NCBI GenBank assembly: GCA_949295755.1
Contig: CASFMG010000003.1
Location: forward strand, 1-16,851
DNA from: an uncultured Christensenella sp.
GTDB lineage: Bacteria > Bacillota > Clostridia > Christensenellales > UBA1242
DNA: 16,851 nt
Direction: 5' to 3'
Shown one piece after another: positions 14,003 through 16,851 of the stretch. The notes under the pieces are model-generated. The model was given only the letters and a program-made list of their open reading frames with translations. It did no database searches and had not been told where the DNA came from. Positions within the stretch are counted from its first letter, which is position 1; each line of letters opens with the position of its first letter. The position numbers and the translations under genes were made by a program.

Positions 14003-15031
14003 TTACTTTTGAACTTTCACTTTTTCATTATAAATTAGATATGTTAATTCTTCGTCTATATGTTTTATATCCCATTTCCATTTTAAATGGTTTTTCCAAA
14101 ACAATAAATAATCTTTTTTGCCTTTTTCTTTTAATATTTCAATACTTTCTTCCACATTTTGTTTATATTGTTTTTGTTTTTTGTTAAGACGATTTTTAAA
14201 AACCCATAAATTTTCTGCTAATTCTTCGCGTTCGTCTTCATCGACTTTGCTAAAATATATTATTTTACAAACTTCTTCCATATCCCCTGTTTGAATAAGT
14301 CTTTTTGCTTCTCTATCTTGCCAATGCATTTCGCCTTTAATAAGTTTTTTCTCAACATACATAAAATTTATTTGTTCAATTAATGCAAGAGATTGGAATA
14401 TAATCAATATTCCAAGAGGTATACAAACACAAACAACCATTCCAACAGGACTTGCAATCCACTTTATTACTCCTCTAAACCATTGTGGAGTATCTACATA
14501 TTTACCAATTACAAAATCTGCTCTAATCTTAACACTGTCTGCACTAGCATTTGAAGAACCTTTTGTTTCAAAAAATCTTGTTCCTGTTTCATCATAATAA
14601 ACATTTATAATTTCGTGAAAAACAACTCTCATTCCCGTACCCTGTAAGTCATCAAGAGTTAATCTATTTTCAGGAATAGGTTTTGTGATATTTGGTTCAT
14701 CATCAATATTATTTAAAATAGTCAGAATTCGTCCTGCATCTGCAGGGTCTTCTTTTTGAAAAAATGCTATAATGTCGCCTTTCCAAAGAGTATTTGTGTT
14801 AGTTTTTTTAATTATAACATTATCTCCAATATTAAACCCACTATTTTCCATACTACCAGACAAAATTCTTACTATTGAAACACCAAAAATTGAAGGAACT
14901 GTATCTGATTTACCTTGAAACATAATTAGTAAACTCACAGCAAGTGCAACAATAACAATAGGAAAAAGCAAAATATCTCCTATTTTACCAAACAAAGTAT
15001 ATGTAGTATTTTTTTGTTTTTTGTTTGTCAT
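14003..15031 (-). CDS. SipW-like (S26B) signal peptidase I, second copy
   Basis: A membrane serine peptidase that should cleave signal peptides of secreted proteins outside the membrane. The 342 residues show an N-terminal membrane helix (about 18-38) and then VRILSGSM with catalytic Ser60. His139 (VVFHEIINV) replaces the lysine of classical bacterial enzymes, and TKGSSNASADS contains Asp165; Ser-His-Asp is the SipW/archaeal/ER pattern. A second membrane helix lies at about 190-218. A further 120-residue charged domain (EQIN..EKKLI, then NLWVFKNRLNKKQ) is shared with the upstream paralogue and is not part of minimal SipW. The ATG has no Shine-Dalgarno site and an in-frame stop lies just upstream. 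A -10 box six bases before the ATG predicts a leaderless mRNA. Confidence 0.88.
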   Translation of the reverse strand: MTNKKQKNTTYTLFGKIGDILLFPIVIVALAVSLLIMFQGKSDTVPSIFGVSIVRILSGSMENSGFNIGDNVIIKKTNTNTLWKGDIIAFFQKEDPADAGRILTILNNIDDEPNITKPIPENRLTLDDLQGTGMRVVFHEIINVYYDETGTRFFETKGSSNASADSVKIRADFVIGKYVDTPQWFRGVIKWIASPVGMVVCVCIPLGILIIFQSLALIEQINFMYVEKKLIKGEMHWQDREAKRLIQTGDMEEVCKIIYFSKVDEDEREELAENLWVFKNRLNKKQKQYKQNVEESIEILKEKGKKDYLLFWKNHLKWKWDIKHIDEELTYLIYNEKVKVQK

Positions 15032-15035
15032 ATTG

Positions 15036-15071
15036 TTAGTGTATCACATACAAAAATTTTCTTGCAAACAT
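15036..15071 (-). other. Possible 11-codon leader ORF before the second peptidase gene
   Basis: ATG at 15071 opens a short frame (MFARKFLYVIH) whose TAA ends four bases before the peptidase ATG. It has only a weak GAG upstream and overlaps the -35 and -10 boxes proposed for a leaderless start. It could be expressed only from a promoter further upstream, for example the TATAAT near 15090. It may be chance. Confidence 0.15.
15038..15067 (-). promoter_or_regulatory. Candidate promoter of the second peptidase gene (leaderless)
   Basis: TTGCAA (15062-15067), an 18-base spacer and TACACT (15038-15043). The -10 box ends six bases before the ATG, so transcription should begin at or next to the A of the start codon. 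The spacing is the same as at the first peptidase gene. This gene lies right after a terminator, so it needs its own promoter. Confidence 0.45.
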
Positions 15072-15113
15072 TTTTCTCAACTATAATATTATACAATATG
15101 ATAATATCAAATA

Positions 15114-15143
15114 AAAAAAATAAAGCAGTTGCTTTATTTTTTT
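15114..15143 (-). terminator. Terminator hairpin overlapping the end of the first peptidase gene
   Basis: A perfect palindrome with 14-base arms (AAAAAAATAAAGCA and its complement) around two central bases. The stop codon and the last two Lys codons of the first peptidase are part of it. The UAAAGCA/UGCUUUA stem is followed by seven or more U on the reverse strand, so it should end transcription of that gene. The symmetry means it can act in both directions. Confidence 0.75.
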
Positions 15144-16717
15144 AATGGTTGTTTTTTAGGTAATTGTTTTTTAGTTATGTTTTCTTTACTCAAAGGTTGT
15201 TTTTTAGGAAGTTGCTTTTTTGTGTTTGTTTTATCGGTATCTTTAGACTTATCTATTCCTAATTTAATATCATTTGATTTTGTTTTAGTTGTTTGTGGTT
15301 TTTTAGGTGGTTGTTTAAACTTTACATTTGATGATTTTTTATTTTCTTTTTCATTTATTTCATCAAACTTGTCATCAATGGACTTTTTTAATTTTTCGCC
15401 GTATTTTGTTTCATAGATATTTTTATCAATTGCAAATTTATCTTCTTCTTTTAAAAGTTTGTCTTTTTTCAAAATTTTGTCTGTATCATCAAACTCATTA
15501 GGCTCTTCGCCCTTTCTATAATTTTGATATTCTTTGTTTAAAACATCAGCATATCTATTATTTTCTGCCTTTATCTGAGTTTGTGCAACCAGTTTTTTCA
15601 TTCGTTTTGATTTAAAAAACTCTGACCAAGTCATATAGTATGGTGTTACATTATTTTCATCATACACACTTATTGCGAGTTTACTTGTTGCGTAAATTTT
15701 TTGTTGTTTTTTATTTTGACTTGGTTCCAAGCATCCCCACAAAAATTCATATGCATCCATTTTAAATTCACTCGGCAAAACATCATACAAATAAATTTTA
15801 TCGGTTTCTCGCATTTCAAGTCCAATATTTGCCTTTTGACATTCTTTTGTATCAAATGGAATTTCTCTATTTATAACTTTCTTTTCCAAAAGTATGTTGT
15901 TTATTTGCTCAATAACCGACAATAACTCAACTAATACAATTATTGAAATAGGCAAAACAACAAGAATAAGCATACCTTCGGTCGACGAACAAAAACTGAT
16001 AATTGATACAAGCCAACTAGGAGTATTTGCATATTTACCTGCAACATAATCTTCCCTTATTGCATAACTATCGCTAGCCGAATTTGCAGTTCCTTTTGTT
16101 ATATAAAATATTGTACCTGATGCATCAATTTTTATTTGTACAATTTGATGAAAGTATACAGAAGTGTTCGCTTTAACAACTTGCTCTAATGTATCTCGGT
16201 TTTCTGATGGCGCAATTTTTGTGTAATATTCTTGATAATCTTCATAGTAAAATTTATCGCCAACATTTGCATTTATTATAGAATTATAAAGTTCAGTGTT
16301 GAAAACAACTTCGCCACTTTCATTTTTCACAGGATAATACGAATTGTTGACATATATAGTTTCGTTAAATTCGTCTTTTACTACATTGCCGTTTTCATCT
16401 AATTTTTCAACTTGTTTTGTTTCAACTTTTGTTAAATCAAAAAGTTGATTATTATCTTCATCATCGTGATGATAATAAAAGGCAATTACATCACCCACTT
16501 GATATGTTGAACTACTGGTATCAACAACAGCAATATCACCTTTTAAAAACCTTCTACCCACTTCTGGACAATATGCACTCATACTATTAGATAAAACTCT
16601 AACAAATGTGTGTCCAAAAATTGGAGATACTAAGTTGTTACTTCGTGCAACAAGCATAAAAAAACTTGAAACAAAAGATATTATGATAACAGGATAAACT
16701 ATTATGTTTACAATCAA
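15134..16717 (-). CDS. SipW-like (S26B) signal peptidase I, first copy, with long charged tail and uncertain start
   Basis: A membrane serine peptidase of the Ser-His-Asp type. From the TTG used here, a hydrophobic helix spans about 2-24 and VRVLSNSM gives Ser45. His190 is in YFHQIVQI, and TKGTANSASDS gives Asp216. The segment between Ser and His is unusually long (about 145 residues, against 79 in the neighbour). A second helix is at about 235-270. A roughly 110-residue domain similar to the neighbour's follows, then a Lys/Glu/Asp-rich tail to residue 527 with KKQLPKKQPL repeated at 500-509 and 516-525. The TTG has only a weak AGAG site. A better ATG at 16765 is in frame but is cut by TAA at codon 4; the codons after it read as a normal N-terminus. 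The gene may therefore be damaged or start in an unusual way. Confidence 0.8.
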   Translation of the reverse strand: MIVNIIVYPVIIISFVSSFFMLVARSNNLVSPIFGHTFVRVLSNSMSAYCPEVGRRFLKGDIAVVDTSSSTYQVGDVIAFYYHHDDEDNNQLFDLTKVETKQVEKLDENGNVVKDEFNETIYVNNSYYPVKNESGEVVFNTELYNSIINANVGDKFYYEDYQEYYTKIAPSENRDTLEQVVKANTSVYFHQIVQIKIDASGTIFYITKGTANSASDSYAIREDYVAGKYANTPSWLVSIISFCSSTEGMLILVVLPISIIVLVELLSVIEQINNILLEKKVINREIPFDTKECQKANIGLEMRETDKIYLYDVLPSEFKMDAYEFLWGCLEPSQNKKQQKIYATSKLAISVYDENNVTPYYMTWSEFFKSKRMKKLVAQTQIKAENNRYADVLNKEYQNYRKGEEPNEFDDTDKILKKDKLLKEEDKFAIDKNIYETKYGEKLKKSIDDKFDEINEKENKKSSNVKFKQPPKKPQTTKTKSNDIKLGIDKSKDTDKTNTKKQLPKKQPLSKENITKKQLPKKQPLKK

Positions 16718-16753
16718 TTCTAAAACTCTAAAAACAGTTGTTTTTCTTTTTAC

Positions 16754-16765
16754 TTACTTTACCAT
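16754..16765 (-). other. Upstream ATG with in-frame stop at codon 4
   Basis: Reverse strand reads ATG GTA AAG TAA, then continues open in the same frame through VKRKTTVFRVLE into the first peptidase. If codon 4 were AAA the protein would gain 16 residues and align with the second peptidase, which has Lys4 (AAA) and Thr-Thr at 9-10 as here. It may be a nonsense change, a three-codon leader, or an error in the sequence. Confidence 0.6.
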
Positions 16766-16771
16766 ATTTTT

Positions 16772-16800
16772 AGTATATCTTATTCTACATTTTTTTACAA
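16772..16800 (-). promoter_or_regulatory. Candidate promoter of the first peptidase gene (leaderless)
   Basis: TTGTAA (16795-16800), a 17-base spacer and TATACT (16772-16777, five of six bases). Six bases separate the -10 box from the ATG at 16765, so the predicted +1 is the A of that ATG. There is no Shine-Dalgarno site between them. Confidence 0.55.
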
Positions 16801-16851
16801 CACTTTTTATTGTTTTACTTAATAAATTTTAAAACAAAATAATTTAAAAAA

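Noticed and set aside
13933..14187. Plus-strand 84-codon hydrophobic reading frame
   Set aside because: Its downstream part is antisense to the second peptidase gene and its upstream part is AT-rich leader. It resembles no protein and has no ribosome site.
15129..15416. Plus-strand Phe/Leu/Cys-rich reading frame of 95 codons
   Set aside because: It is the complement of the Lys-rich tail of the first peptidase, which automatically yields Phe/Leu-rich antisense frames.
1..16851. tRNA, rRNA, CRISPR array, insertion sequence or attachment site
   Set aside because: No cloverleaf-like sequence, regularly spaced repeats, transposase or integrase motifs were found on either strand.

Overview
The window comes from a low-GC, Gram-positive-type bacterium, most likely an uncultured member of the Clostridia. 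This is inferred from the very AT-rich DNA, strong AGGAGG-type ribosome binding sites, a zinc-type S14, a zinc-LID adenylate kinase, a KOW-domain protein between map and infA, and SipW/TasA-type secretion genes. A closer placement is not supportable by eye. Every recognised gene lies on the minus strand, so transcription runs from high to low coordinates.

Positions 12491 down to 1 hold a complete, canonical S10-spc ribosomal protein superoperon: rpsJ-rplC-rplD-rplW-rplB-rpsS-rplV-rpsC-rplP-rpmC-rpsQ-rplN-rplX-rplE-rpsN-rpsH-rplF-rplR-rpsE-rpmD-rplO-secY-adk-map-(KOW protein)-infA, plus the first three codons of rpmJ at the window edge. Genes are packed with gaps of mostly 8-20 bases and several one-base TAATG stop/start overlaps, and nearly every gene has a clear Shine-Dalgarno sequence. 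A strong promoter (TTGACA, 18-base spacer, TACAAT) lies near 12718-12747. It would give rpsJ a leader of about 220 nt containing several hairpins, a candidate site for ribosomal-protein autoregulation.

Positions 12859-12880 form a strong terminator that separates the superoperon from a different module upstream (13019-16851). That module holds two tandem SipW/S26B-type (Ser-His-Asp) signal peptidases, each with a membrane anchor at both ends of the catalytic domain and a related extra C-terminal domain. They are followed by a small exported beta-rich protein with a TasA/SipW-substrate-like signal peptide. The simplest reading is a dedicated secretion/processing unit: the peptidases cleave the small protein and perhaps other substrates, possibly for a surface fibre or matrix.

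The most unusual signals are in that module. Both peptidase genes have a -10 box placed exactly so that transcription would begin at the A of an ATG, suggesting leaderless mRNAs. In the first gene that ATG is followed at codon 4 by an in-frame TAA. The reading frame after the stop continues as a good N-terminus that aligns with the paralogue, whose codon 4 is AAA (Lys). This looks like a recent nonsense change, a regulated start, or a sequence error. No tRNA, rRNA, CRISPR array or mobile element was seen.
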